Source: Mycolicibacterium vinylchloridicum
Lineage (GTDB): Bacteria > Actinomycetota > Actinomycetes > Mycobacteriales > Mycobacteriaceae
Direction of reading: 5' to 3'
DNA: 64,000 nucleotides
Assembly: GCF_013404075.1 (NCBI RefSeq)
Contig: NZ_JACBJQ010000030.1
Coordinates: 1-64,000 of the forward strand
Part shown: piece after piece, positions 1 to 8,560 of the stretch
How the letters are laid out: the number at the start of each line of letters is the position of its first letter
Position numbering within the stretch: the stretch's first letter is position 1
Program-made: the position numbers and the translations under genes
The notes under the pieces: model-generated
Told to the model about the DNA's origin: nothing
What the model saw: only the letters and a program-made list of their open reading frames with translations
Database searches by the model: none

Positions 1-116
1 AAGGCGGTATAGTCGGGAGCGTCAGTGGTGACTAAGAGCCCGGATACCCACCGCCCGGGTATCCCCCGCCGGGTTACGGTCCACCCGGATACCCGCCACC
101 CGGGTATCCGCCTTTG

Positions 117-1097
117 ATGCCGATGGCACCGAAGCCGGGTGTCATCCCGCTGCGGCCGCTGTCGCTCAGCGACCTGTTCAACGGCGCCGTCGGATACATC
201 CGCGCCAACCCGAAGCCGACGCTGGGCCTGACGGCCGCCGTCGTGGTGATCACCCAGATCCTGGCGCTGGCGCTGCAGCTGGGTCCGGTGATCGCCATGG
301 GCGGACAGGTCGGCACGGAGTCCGGCGAGGAGCTGTCCACACCGGTCATCGTGGGCTACGCGCTGACGGTACTCACCAGTCTGGTCACCACCGTCCTGGG
401 CGGAATCCTGCTGTCCGGCATGCTCACCGTCGTGGTCGGGCGGGCTGTTTTCGGCGCCAAGATCAGCATCGGCGAAGCCTGGCAACGAGTGCGTGGGCGG
501 CTGTGGGCGCTACTCGGGTTGAGCGCACTGGAGTTCGTCGCACTGCTGGTGTTGATCGCATTGGTCGTGGCCGTCATCGCCGGACTCGCAGTGGCCGGCA
601 ACGGCGTGCTGGCGGCGATCATCGGGATTCCGCTGGTGCTCGGAACGATCATCGGCCTGGTCTACGTGTACAACAACCTCTCGTTCGCGCCGGTGGCCAT
701 CGTGCTCGAGCGCAAACCCATCGTGGAATCCATCCGCCGTTCGTTTGGCTTGGTGCGCAAGCACTTCTGGCGTGTGCTCGGCATCCAGCTGCTCGCTTCG
801 ATCGTCGCCGGAGTGGTCGCCGGAGCGGTCGGGGTTCCGTTCAGTATCGCCGGACAGGTGATGCAGATCGGTGACACGTCGACCGGATCGATCGTCCTGT
901 CCTACACCTTGATTGCGATCGGCGGCGCGATCGGTCAGATCATCACCGCACCGTTCACCGCCGGGGTGGTGGTGTTGCTCTACACCGATATCCGCATCCG
1001 CGCCGAGGCGTTCGATCTGGTGCTCCAGACGGGCGCCAACGCCGCACCCGGTGACAACCTGACGGCCGACAACCTCTGGCTCACCCCGGGGCGGTAG
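117..1097 (+). CDS. Glycerophosphodiester phosphodiesterase membrane-domain-like integral membrane protein (Rv3689-like), 5' end frameshifted
   Basis: About 326 residues with several long hydrophobic segments (roughly residues 20-45, 75-110, 135-185, 215-300 from the ATG used), so an integral membrane protein; function unknown. It heads a run of same-strand genes (DUF4129, DUF4350, MoxR, DUF58), matching the Rv3689-Rv3693 order. The usual N-terminus of such proteins is a Pro/Gly/Tyr-rich repeat. That repeat is encoded here in the same frame from about position 36, but an in-frame TAA lies at 33-35 and no start codon precedes it. A GTG at 28 with a GGGAG Shine-Dalgarno at 15-19 reads into the repeat only if one G is restored near 42. 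The ATG at 117 is therefore a fallback start. Confidence 0.7.
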   Translation: MPMAPKPGVIPLRPLSLSDLFNGAVGYIRANPKPTLGLTAAVVVITQILALALQLGPVIAMGGQVGTESGEELSTPVIVGYALTVLTSLVTTVLGGILLSGMLTVVVGRAVFGAKISIGEAWQRVRGRLWALLGLSALEFVALLVLIALVVAVIAGLAVAGNGVLAAIIGIPLVLGTIIGLVYVYNNLSFAPVAIVLERKPIVESIRRSFGLVRKHFWRVLGIQLLASIVAGVVAGAVGVPFSIAGQVMQIGDTSTGSIVLSYTLIAIGGAIGQIITAPFTAGVVVLLYTDIRIRAEAFDLVLQTGANAAPGDNLTADNLWLTPGR

Positions 1098-1109
1098 CCG
1101 CGGATCACC

Positions 1110-1763
1110 ATGCCCACCATCGACATCGACCGTGAGACGGCCCACGAATTGGCCCAACGTGAGCTCGCCAAGCCCATCTACCCCAAGACGTCGTTGATGG
1201 ACAGGATCGGCGAGTGGTTCGAGGAGCTGCTCTACCGGATCATCGTCAAAGGATCGTCGATTCCGGGCGGCTGGTTGACTCTCACGGTGCTGGCCATCGT
1301 GGTCGTGGTGGCGTTCATCGTCGCCGTGCGCATCGCCCGACGAACCATGCGGACCAAGCGCGGCCTGGATGCGGGACTGTTCGGCATCCACGAACTCAGC
1401 GCGTCCGAACACCGAGCCACCGCGGAAGCGTATGCGGCTCAGGGAAACTGGGCTGCGGCGATCCGCCACCGGCTTCGAGCCGTGGCGCGCCACCTGGAAG
1501 AGACCGGAATGCTCAACCCGGTCCCAGGCCGGACAGCCAACGAGCTCGCCCGTGATGCGGGTGAGCTGATGCCGTCGTTCGGCGGCGCGCTACGCCGCGC
1601 GGCGACGGTGTTCAACGACGTCACCTACGGCGAGCAACCCGGCACCGAACCCAACTACCGCCTCGTCGCCGAACTCGACGAGGCACTGCGCCGCCACGCC
1701 ACTCCGACCGGCGCCGACCCGAGTGCGCCCCACGTCGCCGACACCTGGGCTCCACTGCGGTGA
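1110..1763 (+). CDS. DUF4129 domain membrane protein (Rv3690-like)
   Basis: 217 residues, the same length as recalled for Rv3690. One transmembrane helix at about residues 54-76 follows a short amphipathic N-terminus. The C-terminal half carries the DUF4129 pattern, including FNDVTYGE at 168-175. In actinobacteria DUF4129 proteins accompany MoxR ATPases and DUF58 proteins and are thought to act in cell-envelope or protein-complex assembly; no reaction is known. It starts with ATG 12 nt after the preceding stop and overlaps the next gene by 4 nt (GTGA), so the two are probably translationally coupled. Confidence 0.85.
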   Translation: MPTIDIDRETAHELAQRELAKPIYPKTSLMDRIGEWFEELLYRIIVKGSSIPGGWLTLTVLAIVVVVAFIVAVRIARRTMRTKRGLDAGLFGIHELSASEHRATAEAYAAQGNWAAAIRHRLRAVARHLEETGMLNPVPGRTANELARDAGELMPSFGGALRRAATVFNDVTYGEQPGTEPNYRLVAELDEALRRHATPTGADPSAPHVADTWAPLR

Positions 1764-2884
1764 GCACCACCATCGGCCAGCGCTGGCGCACCGGACGCTG
1801 GATTGCCCTGGCGCTGATCGCGATATCGGCCATCGCCGCGATCGGCGCCTACTTCACCGCCCCACGCCCGGGTGGCCGGATGGATCCCGAATCCACCAGT
1901 TCCGACGGCGCGCACGCACTGGTAGCCCTGCTTCGGGACCGCGGCGTCGACGTCGTCGTGGCCAACAACGTCGCCGATGTGGAACGCGCCGCCCGGCCGG
2001 ACAGTCTGCTGCTGGCAGCCGAGACCTACTACACGCGCGGAACCGATCTGCTGACCCGGCTGGCCGACGTTCCGGGCGACCGGCTGATCCTCGAACCCAC
2101 CTCGCGCGTGCGACAAGCGCTGGCCCCCGACATCCGCCTCGGCGGCGCCAGCATGCTCACCATGGAGCCCGATTGCGATCTGCGTGAAGCCATTCGGGCC
2201 GGGACCGTGCAACTGGGCGCCACCGACACCTACGAAAAAGCCCGTGACGTAGAGGTGACCCGGTGCTACGGCGGGGCGCTCGTGCGCTACCACGCCGACG
2301 GTCGCACGATCACCGTCGTCGGCACCGCGGACTTCATGACCAACGGTGGGTTGCTCCAGGAGGGCAATGCCGCGCTGGCGATGAATCTCGCCGGCAACCG
2401 GCCCCGCGTCGTTTGGTACGCGCCACAGCGAGTCGAAGGTCAAAGCGGCGCAGCCGGCTCGTCGCTCACCGACCTGATGCCCGACGCGGTGACCTGGATC
2501 GTCTGGCAACTATGCCTGGCCGTGTTGTTGCTGGCCATCTGGCAGGGCCGCCGGCTGGGCCCTCTGGTGGCCGAGAAGCTGCCCGTGGTGGTGCGGGCCT
2601 CGGAGACCGTGGAGGGACGCGCCCGGCTCTACCGATCCCGCCGGGCCCGCGACCGCGCCGCCGAAGCACTGCGCACCGCAACACTTCAGCGGCTCACACC
2701 CCGGCTGGGCCTGGGCCCCAGCCCTTCTCCCGCCGCGGTGCTGAGCGCTGTCGTCCAGCGCTACGCCGGGGACGCCAACAGCGTGCACCACCTACTGTTC
2801 GGACCAGCACCGTCCACCGATTCGGATCTGCTCCATCTTGCGCAAGCACTCGACGACATCGAAAGGCAGGTCACGAAGTCGTGA
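1760..2884 (+). CDS. DUF4350 domain-containing membrane protein (Rv3691-like)
   Basis: 374 residues starting at GTG 1760, which overlaps the previous stop. It has an N-terminal membrane helix (about 13-32), a soluble DUF4350 domain (about 45-215) and a second membrane helix (about 244-262). The C-terminal region is Arg/Ala-rich and cytoplasmic by the positive-inside rule. DUF4350 genes sit next to MoxR and DUF58 genes across actinobacteria. The role is unknown; an envelope assembly complex with the neighbouring MoxR ATPase is inferred from context only. The stop overlaps the start of moxR by 4 nt. Confidence 0.82.
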   Translation: MSTTIGQRWRTGRWIALALIAISAIAAIGAYFTAPRPGGRMDPESTSSDGAHALVALLRDRGVDVVVANNVADVERAARPDSLLLAAETYYTRGTDLLTRLADVPGDRLILEPTSRVRQALAPDIRLGGASMLTMEPDCDLREAIRAGTVQLGATDTYEKARDVEVTRCYGGALVRYHADGRTITVVGTADFMTNGGLLQEGNAALAMNLAGNRPRVVWYAPQRVEGQSGAAGSSLTDLMPDAVTWIVWQLCLAVLLLAIWQGRRLGPLVAEKLPVVVRASETVEGRARLYRSRRARDRAAEALRTATLQRLTPRLGLGPSPSPAAVLSAVVQRYAGDANSVHHLLFGPAPSTDSDLLHLAQALDDIERQVTKS

Positions 2885-3864
2885 CGCATTTCGCACCACC
2901 TCCCCCCTCCACCGCCGAGAGCGATGCGGCCCGTGCGGCGCTGCTGGCGTTACGCGGCGAAATCGGCAAAGCCGTCGTCGGCCAAGACGCGGTGATCAGT
3001 GGGTTGGTGATCGCCCTGTTGTGCCGCGGACACGTTCTGCTCGAAGGTGTTCCGGGCGTAGCCAAGACCCTACTGGTGCGGGCGATGTCCGCCGCACTGC
3101 AGCTGGAGTTCAAACGGGTGCAGTTTACCCCGGACCTGATGCCCGGAGATGTCACCGGCTCACTCGTCTATGACGCGAAGACCGCGGCCTTCGCCTTCCG
3201 CGAGGGGCCGGTGTTCACCAACCTCATGCTCGCCGACGAGATCAACCGCACCCCACCGAAAACCCAGGCGGCCCTACTTGAGGCGATGGAGGAGCGCCAG
3301 GTCAGTGTCGATGGCGAGCCCCGTCTGCTACCGGATCCGTTCATCGTGGCCGCCACCCAGAACCCGATCGAATACGAGGGCACCTACCAACTACCCGAGG
3401 CGCAACTGGACCGATTCCTGTTGAAGCTCAATGTGCCTCTGCCGCCACGTGATCAGGAGATCGCGATCCTGTCCCGGCATGCCGGCGGATTCGATCCGCG
3501 CGATCTCAGCGCCATCCGCCCGGTGGCGGGGGCAGCCGAGCTGGCTGCGGGCCGCGAAGCCGTGAAGCAGGTACTGGTCGCCGACGAGGTGCTCGGCTAC
3601 ATCGTCGACATCGTCGGTGCGACAAGGAATTCACCCTCACTGCAGCTCGGCGTGTCGCCGCGCGGTGCGACCGCATTGCTGGGCACGGCACGGTCTTGGG
3701 CGTGGCTGTCCGGTCGCGGCTACGTGACCCCGGACGACGTCAAGGCCATGGCCCGGCCCACGCTGCGCCACCGGATCGCGCTGCGCCCGGAAGCCGAACT
3801 CGAAGGAGCCACCCCCGACGGCGTGCTCGACGGCATCCTGGCCGCGGTGCCGGTGCCACGCTAG
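2881..3864 (+). CDS. moxR2: MoxR family AAA+ ATPase (Rv3692, moxR2-like)
   Basis: 327 residues from GTG 2881, overlapping the upstream stop (GTGA). The AAA_3 core is clear: Walker A GVPGVAKT at 56-63, Walker B LMLADE at 115-120 followed by INRTPPKTQAALLEAMEE, and the C-terminal AAA lid. MoxR proteins are chaperone-like ATPases that help mature or insert partner complexes, usually with a VWA/DUF58 partner such as the next gene. A reading frame open much further upstream (from 2263) is only an extension into the preceding gene; the family length supports the start chosen here. Confidence 0.92.
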   Translation: MTHFAPPPPSTAESDAARAALLALRGEIGKAVVGQDAVISGLVIALLCRGHVLLEGVPGVAKTLLVRAMSAALQLEFKRVQFTPDLMPGDVTGSLVYDAKTAAFAFREGPVFTNLMLADEINRTPPKTQAALLEAMEERQVSVDGEPRLLPDPFIVAATQNPIEYEGTYQLPEAQLDRFLLKLNVPLPPRDQEIAILSRHAGGFDPRDLSAIRPVAGAAELAAGREAVKQVLVADEVLGYIVDIVGATRNSPSLQLGVSPRGATALLGTARSWAWLSGRGYVTPDDVKAMARPTLRHRIALRPEAELEGATPDGVLDGILAAVPVPR

Positions 3865-5186
3865 TGGTCCTCACCGGGCGCACCGGTCTGATCGCCCTGG
3901 TGGGCGTCCTGCCGATCGCGCTGTCACCTTGGCCGGCAACGACATTCGCTGTGGTGCTGATGATGCTGCTGGCCACGGTCGCCGTCGACATGGCGTTGGC
4001 GGGCAGCCCGCGTGCGCTGCAGCTGAGCCGGGCCGGCGACACGTCGGCGCGGTTGGGTCAACCCGTCAATGCCGTCCTGCACGTCCAAAATGGTGGGTCG
4101 CGCCGGTTCCGTGGTGCCCTGCGCGATGCCTGGCCGCCGAGTGCCTGTGCTGACCCCCGCGCACACCGGCTCACGGTCAAGTCATCGGAAACCGTCACCG
4201 TCACAACGCAGTTGCGTCCAGTCCGTCGCGGCGACCTGCGTTCCGAGGCGGTCACTGTCCGATCGATCGGGCCGCTGGGTCTGGCCGGCCGGCAGCGCTC
4301 GCATCCCGTCGCGGGACAGGTGCGCATCCTGCCGCCGTTCCTGTCGCGCAAGCACCTGCCGTCCCGGCTGGCCCGGCTGCGTGAGATCGACGGCCTGCTT
4401 CCGGTGCTGATCCGGGGCCAGGGCACCGAATTCGACTCGCTGCGTGAATACGTCGTCGGCGACGACGTCCGGTCGATCGACTGGCGGGCCACCGCCCGTC
4501 GCGCCGACGTGGTGGTCCGTACCTGGCGCCCCGAACGCGACCGGCGCGTGGTGATCGTGCTCGACACCGGCCGCACCTCGGCGGGGCGCGTCGGCGTGGA
4601 CCCCACCGCGCGCGATCCGGGCGGCTGGCCGCGGCTGGACTGGTCGATGGACGCGGCGTTGCTGCTGGCGGCGCTGGCCGCGCGCGCCGGCGACCACGTC
4701 GATTTCCTCGCCCACGACCGGCTCACGCGCGCAGCCGTGTTCGGTGCCTCCCGTACCGAGCTGCTGGCCCACTTGGTCGAGGCGATGGCACCCCTGGAGC
4801 CGGCACTGATCGAGTCGGATGCCACCGCAATGGTGGCCGCCGTGCAGCGCCGGGTGCGCCGCACCGCCCTGGTGGTGCTGCTGACCGATCTCAACGCCTC
4901 CGCACTGGACGAGGGTCTGCTGCCGGTGTTGCCGCAGCTGTCGGCCAAGCACAAGGTGATCGTGGCCGCGGTGTCCGACCCGCGCGTCGACGAACTCGCA
5001 GCGGGCCGTGCCGATGCCGCGCAGGTGTACGACGCGGCGGCCGCCGAGCGCGCCCGTAATGATCGCCGGACCATCGCCAGCCGGCTGCGACACAAGGGCG
5101 TCGAGGTGGTCGACGCCCCGCCGGAGGACCTGGCGCCGGCCCTGGCCGATCGCTATCTGGCCATGAAGGCCACCGGCCGGCTGTAG
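3864..5186 (+). CDS. DUF58 domain-containing protein (Rv3693-like)
   Basis: 440 residues, the length recalled for Rv3693, from GTG 3864, whose first base is the last base of the moxR stop. Two N-terminal membrane helices (about 8-22 and 27-45) precede a cytoplasmic region. The diagnostic DUF58 motif GTEFDSLREYVVGDD lies near residues 187-201 and is followed by SIDWRATAR. A VWA-like fold follows, with the run VVIVLDTG. DUF58 proteins pair with MoxR ATPases; substrate and action are unknown. This gene ends the plus-strand cluster and converges with the SpoIIM-like gene 4 bp away. Confidence 0.88.
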   Translation: MVLTGRTGLIALVGVLPIALSPWPATTFAVVLMMLLATVAVDMALAGSPRALQLSRAGDTSARLGQPVNAVLHVQNGGSRRFRGALRDAWPPSACADPRAHRLTVKSSETVTVTTQLRPVRRGDLRSEAVTVRSIGPLGLAGRQRSHPVAGQVRILPPFLSRKHLPSRLARLREIDGLLPVLIRGQGTEFDSLREYVVGDDVRSIDWRATARRADVVVRTWRPERDRRVVIVLDTGRTSAGRVGVDPTARDPGGWPRLDWSMDAALLLAALAARAGDHVDFLAHDRLTRAAVFGASRTELLAHLVEAMAPLEPALIESDATAMVAAVQRRVRRTALVVLLTDLNASALDEGLLPVLPQLSAKHKVIVAAVSDPRVDELAAGRADAAQVYDAAAAERARNDRRTIASRLRHKGVEVVDAPPEDLAPALADRYLAMKATGRL

Positions 5187-5189
5187 CGC

Positions 5190-6182
5190 TCAGCCTGTGG
5201 GGACGAAGTCAGGGGCGTCTTCGATATCCCCGGTCTCACCGGCGCGGGTGCCCTTTCGGCCGAAGTAGACGACGTAGGACAGGAATGCGACCTCGGCCGC
5301 CACGCCGATGGCGATCCGCAGGAAGGTCGGCAGCGGCGACGGCGTCACCAACGCCTCGAGCAATCCCGACACCAACAGCACCCCGGCCAGTCCGACCGCG
5401 GCGGCGACCACCGCACGGCCCTGCTCGGCCAGCACCTGGCTGCGGGGCCGATCTCCCGGCGAGATCACCGTCCAGCCGAGCCGCATGCCGACCGCCCCGG
5501 CGAGGAACACCGCCGTCAGCTCCAGCAGCCCATGCGGGATGAGCAGCCCGAACAACACGTCTGCCTTACCGGAGTCGACCATCAGCCCGCCGATGACACC
5601 GAGGTTGGCCGCGTTCTGGAACAGCACCCACGGGATGGGGATGCCAAGCAGGATCGCGTAGCCGATGCACTGCGCCGCAACCCACGAGTTGTTGACCCAC
5701 ACCCGCAACGCGAACGAGCCGGCCGGGTTCTCGCTGTAGTACGAGGCGAAGTCATGGTTGACCAGGTGCTCGATTTCCTCCGGCGTGCTGAGCGCCGACT
5801 GCACCTCGTGGCTGCCGCCGACCCAGATCCCGATGACCGCCGCCACCGCGAAGAACAGGACGGCGGTTGCCAGCCACCACCGCCACGCCCGGTAAGCCAC
5901 CACCGGGAACGAGACGGTCCAGAATCGGGCGAATTCGTGCCACATCGGGGCGTGCGCGCCGGTCACCGCGGCGCGGGCGCGGGCCACCAGACTGGACAGC
6001 CGCCCCACCAAAACGGAGTCCGACGAGGCCGAGCGGACCATCGACAGATGGGTGGAGACCCGCTGGTAGAGCTCGACGAGCTCGTCCACTTCGGCGCCGG
6101 ACAACCGTCGCCGCCGCTTCACCAGCTCCTCGAGCCGCTTCCAGGTGTCCTGGTGAGCCAGCACGAAAGCGTCGACGTCCAC
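5190..6182 (-). CDS. SpoIIM/DUF95 family integral membrane protein (Rv3694c-like)
   Basis: 330 residues if started at GTG 6182, exactly the recalled length of Rv3694c. The N-terminal cytoplasmic part (DVDAFVLAHQDTW, then a basic helical stretch) is followed by about five membrane helices typical of the SpoIIM (DUF95) family. The family is named for a sporulation membrane protein, but mycobacteria use it in another, unknown envelope role, always beside an RDD gene and MoxR. A TAGCAT hexamer sits 7 nt upstream of GTG 6182, which favours this start over the in-frame ATG at 6212 and predicts a leaderless mRNA. Confidence 0.86.
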   Translation of the reverse strand: MDVDAFVLAHQDTWKRLEELVKRRRRLSGAEVDELVELYQRVSTHLSMVRSASSDSVLVGRLSSLVARARAAVTGAHAPMWHEFARFWTVSFPVVAYRAWRWWLATAVLFFAVAAVIGIWVGGSHEVQSALSTPEEIEHLVNHDFASYYSENPAGSFALRVWVNNSWVAAQCIGYAILLGIPIPWVLFQNAANLGVIGGLMVDSGKADVLFGLLIPHGLLELTAVFLAGAVGMRLGWTVISPGDRPRSQVLAEQGRAVVAAAVGLAGVLLVSGLLEALVTPSPLPTFLRIAIGVAAEVAFLSYVVYFGRKGTRAGETGDIEDAPDFVPTG

Positions 6183-6189
6183 TCGGCCG

Positions 6190-6195
6190 ATGCTA
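6190..6195 (-). promoter_or_regulatory. Predicted -10 element for the SpoIIM-like gene
   Basis: On the minus strand this reads TAGCAT, matching the mycobacterial SigA -10 consensus TANNNT, and lies 7 nt before GTG 6182. That spacing puts the transcription start at the first base of the start codon. It is one base from an oppositely directed -10 at 6197-6202. Confidence 0.55.
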
Positions 6196-6196
6196 G

Positions 6197-6202
6197 TAGC
6201 GT
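6197..6202 (+). promoter_or_regulatory. Predicted -10 element for the RDD gene
   Basis: TAGCGT matches TANNNT and lies 8 nt before ATG 6211, so a leaderless transcript is expected. No Shine-Dalgarno sequence precedes that ATG. Confidence 0.55.
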
Positions 6203-6210
6203 TGGTGGAC

Positions 6211-7074
6211 ATGGTGCCCGAGACCGTGGTGACGGGGGACGCGGTCGTCCTCGACGTCCAGATCGCGCAACTGCCGGTGCGGGCCGTCGGCGCGCTGATC
6301 GACCTCGCCGTCGTCATGATCGGCTACGTCATCGGCGTGCTGCTGTGGGCAGCCACGCTCACCCAGTTCGATGAGGCGCTCAGTGCCGCGGTCCTGATCA
6401 TCTTCACCGTGCTGGTCATCGTCGGCTATCCCGTCGTCTTCGAAACCGCCACTCGGGGAAGGTCTCTGGGCAAGATGGCGATGGGCCTTCGCGTGGTGTC
6501 CGACGACGGCGGCCCAGAACGCTTCCGGCAAGCCCTGTTTCGCGGGTTGGCCGGGTTCATCGAGATCTTCACGTTCATGGGTGGCCCCGCCGTCATCTGC
6601 AGCCTGATCTCGCCGCGCGGCAAGCGGATCGGCGACGTCTTCGCCGGGACCGTCGTGATCAGCGAACGAGGTCCCAAGCTGCCGCCCCCTCCGGTGATGC
6701 CGCCCGCGCTGGCGTGGTGGGCCGCATCCCTCGAACTTTCCGCACTCACCCCGGATCAGGCTGAGCTGGCGCGCCAATTCCTCGCGCGGGCACCGGAATT
6801 GACACCCCAAGTACGTAACGAGATGGCCTACCGAATCGCCACCGACATCGCCGCCCGGGTCTCACCGCCGCCACCGCCGGGCGTCCCGCCGCAATACGTT
6901 CTCGCGGCTGTGCTCGCCGAACGGCATCGCCGCGAGCTGGCCCGGCTGCGGCCATCCGGACCGCCTCCACCGCCGACGTCTGCCGCTCCGCCGCCGTATC
7001 CGGCCACCCCGCCACCTGGAGCCGTCGTACCCAAGGCCGCGCCCCGAACCGATGGCTTCGTGCCGCCCAGCTAA
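6211..7074 (+). CDS. RDD family integral membrane protein (Rv3695-like)
   Basis: 287 residues. The RDD domain spans about residues 15-155, with three hydrophobic helices, the motif FETATRGRSLGKMAMGLRVV, and an Arg and Asp near the N-terminus. The last 75 residues are Pro/Ala-rich and probably cytoplasmic. RDD proteins are often linked to ion transport or to MoxR/DUF58 clusters; the substrate here is unknown. ATG 6211 was chosen because a TANNNT element lies 8 nt upstream; an in-frame ATG at 6190 is inside that promoter. The 3' end overlaps the convergent DUF1772 gene by 4 nt. Confidence 0.85.
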   Translation: MVPETVVTGDAVVLDVQIAQLPVRAVGALIDLAVVMIGYVIGVLLWAATLTQFDEALSAAVLIIFTVLVIVGYPVVFETATRGRSLGKMAMGLRVVSDDGGPERFRQALFRGLAGFIEIFTFMGGPAVICSLISPRGKRIGDVFAGTVVISERGPKLPPPPVMPPALAWWAASLELSALTPDQAELARQFLARAPELTPQVRNEMAYRIATDIAARVSPPPPPGVPPQYVLAAVLAERHRRELARLRPSGPPPPPTSAAPPPYPATPPPGAVVPKAAPRTDGFVPPS

Positions 7075-7532
7075 CGCAGTCGCACGCCGATCACCATCAG
7101 CACCGAACCGAGCACAGGCGCGACTGTGCGCACGTGGTTCCAGAGGGTCCAGATCGGGTAGTAACCCTTCCACGGTAAGCCCGCGGCGAGCCGGTCATTC
7201 AGCGGGACATTGACGGCGATGGTGACCACCAACGGAACCAGCGCGAGCACGGCGCCGGCCAGCATCCACCCGCTTCCGGGAACGCGCAGTTGGGTGGCAG
7301 CGACGATGGCCACGACGAGGGCGACCAGCGCCGAGCCGAGGAACATCGTCAGGAAAGGCCCGTTGGCCTGGGCTTCGGCGTTGATGCCACGCATCGCGGT
7401 GGCGGCCTGCACCGGACCGGTCCGATCCAGGCCGCGCATCACGAAGGTTGAGAAGGCATAGAACAGACCACCGATCGCGGCAGCGCCGACAGCGGCGGCG
7501 GTGGCCAGGTACACAAGTGGTGAACTCGACAT
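7071..7532 (-). CDS. DUF1772 domain-containing membrane protein
   Basis: 153 residues from ATG 7532, with four predicted membrane helices (about 5-28, 60-82, 90-112, 130-150). The pattern GGLFYAFSTFVMRGL near residue 20 and NVPLNDRL near 110 are typical of the DUF1772/anthrone-oxygenase-like family. Members act on hydrophobic aromatic substrates in some organisms, but the substrate here is unknown. A longer open frame upstream to 7604 lacks support. The gene is divergent from the AraC-type regulator, which may control it (inference from position). Confidence 0.75.
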   Translation of the reverse strand: MSSSPLVYLATAAAVGAAAIGGLFYAFSTFVMRGLDRTGPVQAATAMRGINAEAQANGPFLTMFLGSALVALVVAIVAATQLRVPGSGWMLAGAVLALVPLVVTIAVNVPLNDRLAAGLPWKGYYPIWTLWNHVRTVAPVLGSVLMVIGVRLR

Positions 7533-7605
7533 ATCGCCAGTCAACTGTGCCGATGAGAGACAGAACATCGTCGATGGTCGCCATTGCATACGCGTTCGTC
7601 TCAAC

Positions 7606-7611
7606 TAGGCT
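7606..7611 (+). promoter_or_regulatory. Predicted -10 element for the AraC-family gene
   Basis: TAGGCT (TANNNT) lies exactly 7 nt before GTG 7619, the arrangement expected for a leaderless transcript. It decides the start codon of the downstream gene. Confidence 0.5.
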
Positions 7612-7618
7612 GCCGGAT

Positions 7619-8560
7619 GTGGACTCGCTCGTAGGCCTGCTCGACGGGGTCCGCGCACACGGTGCCTTCGTGCTGCGCATGGTCCTCGACCCACCGTGGT
7701 CGATGCGGATCCAGGACGAGGCGCCGCTGACTCTCATCTGCGTGACCGACGGCGCGGCTGTGCTGTCTCCCGACGGGGACACCGCACCGATCCACCTGAC
7801 CGCCGGGGATGTGGCCCTGGCCCGCGGCGCCGGGCATTACGTCCTCGCCGACAGCGCCACCACCTCGCCACAGGTCGTCATCCACCCGGGCCAGCGATGC
7901 ACCACAGTGTCGGGTGAAGACCTGAAATTCGCGATGGCACTGGGTGTCCGCACGTGGGGCAACAGCGAAACGGGCGCCACCCGCGCGGTCGTCGGCGCCT
8001 ACGAAGGCCACAGCGCGGTCAGCCAACGACTGCTCGGCGCACTGCCCAACGTCGCGATCCTGCGAGCCACCGAGTGGGACAGTCAACTGCCGCAGTTACT
8101 TTCGGCCGAGGCGGTGGCCGACGGTCCCGGCCAGGAGGCGTTCTTGGATCGGCTGCTCGATCTGCTGCTGCTCGACTTCCTGCGAACATGGTTCGGCCGG
8201 CCCGGCACCGCCCCGTCGTGGTGGACCGCCGAGTCGGACACCGTGGTCGGACCGACACTGCGGCTGATGTACAACAACCCGGCGTATCCCTGGACGGTTG
8301 CGAATCTTGCTGCCGCGTCCGGCAGCTCACGCGCCGCGTTCGCTCGCCGGTTCACCGCGCTGGTCGGTGAGCCGCCGATCGCATTCCTGACCGCGTGGCG
8401 CCTGGCACTGGCCGCCGATCTACTGGATGCCTCGGAAGCCACGATCGCGACGGTGGCACGCCACGTCGGCTACAGCACCCCGTTCGCGCTGAGCACTGCG
8501 TTCAAGCGGGCCAACGGAATCAGCCCCGCCGCCTACCGGGCGCGTCGTGGCGTCGGCTAG
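7619..8560 (+). CDS. AraC family transcriptional regulator with cupin sensor domain
   Basis: 313 residues from GTG 7619. The N-terminal half is a cupin_6-type ligand-binding domain (for example SVLSPDG-like turns and ARGAGHYVLAD near 75-85). The C-terminal 95 residues form the AraC double helix-turn-helix: first helix pair around TVANLAAASGSSRAAFARRF, second around TIATVARHVGYSTPFALSTA. It probably senses a small molecule and controls the divergent DUF1772 gene. An in-frame ATG at 7574 would lengthen the protein by 15 residues, but the TANNNT element just before 7619 favours the shorter form. The 3' end overlaps the next convergent gene by 4 nt. Confidence 0.87.
   Translation: MDSLVGLLDGVRAHGAFVLRMVLDPPWSMRIQDEAPLTLICVTDGAAVLSPDGDTAPIHLTAGDVALARGAGHYVLADSATTSPQVVIHPGQRCTTVSGEDLKFAMALGVRTWGNSETGATRAVVGAYEGHSAVSQRLLGALPNVAILRATEWDSQLPQLLSAEAVADGPGQEAFLDRLLDLLLLDFLRTWFGRPGTAPSWWTAESDTVVGPTLRLMYNNPAYPWTVANLAAASGSSRAAFARRFTALVGEPPIAFLTAWRLALAADLLDASEATIATVARHVGYSTPFALSTAFKRANGISPAAYRARRGVG

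Noticed and set aside
2263..3864. MoxR extended to 533 codons
   Set aside because: The extra N-terminus is Arg-rich shadow sequence over the DUF4350 gene.
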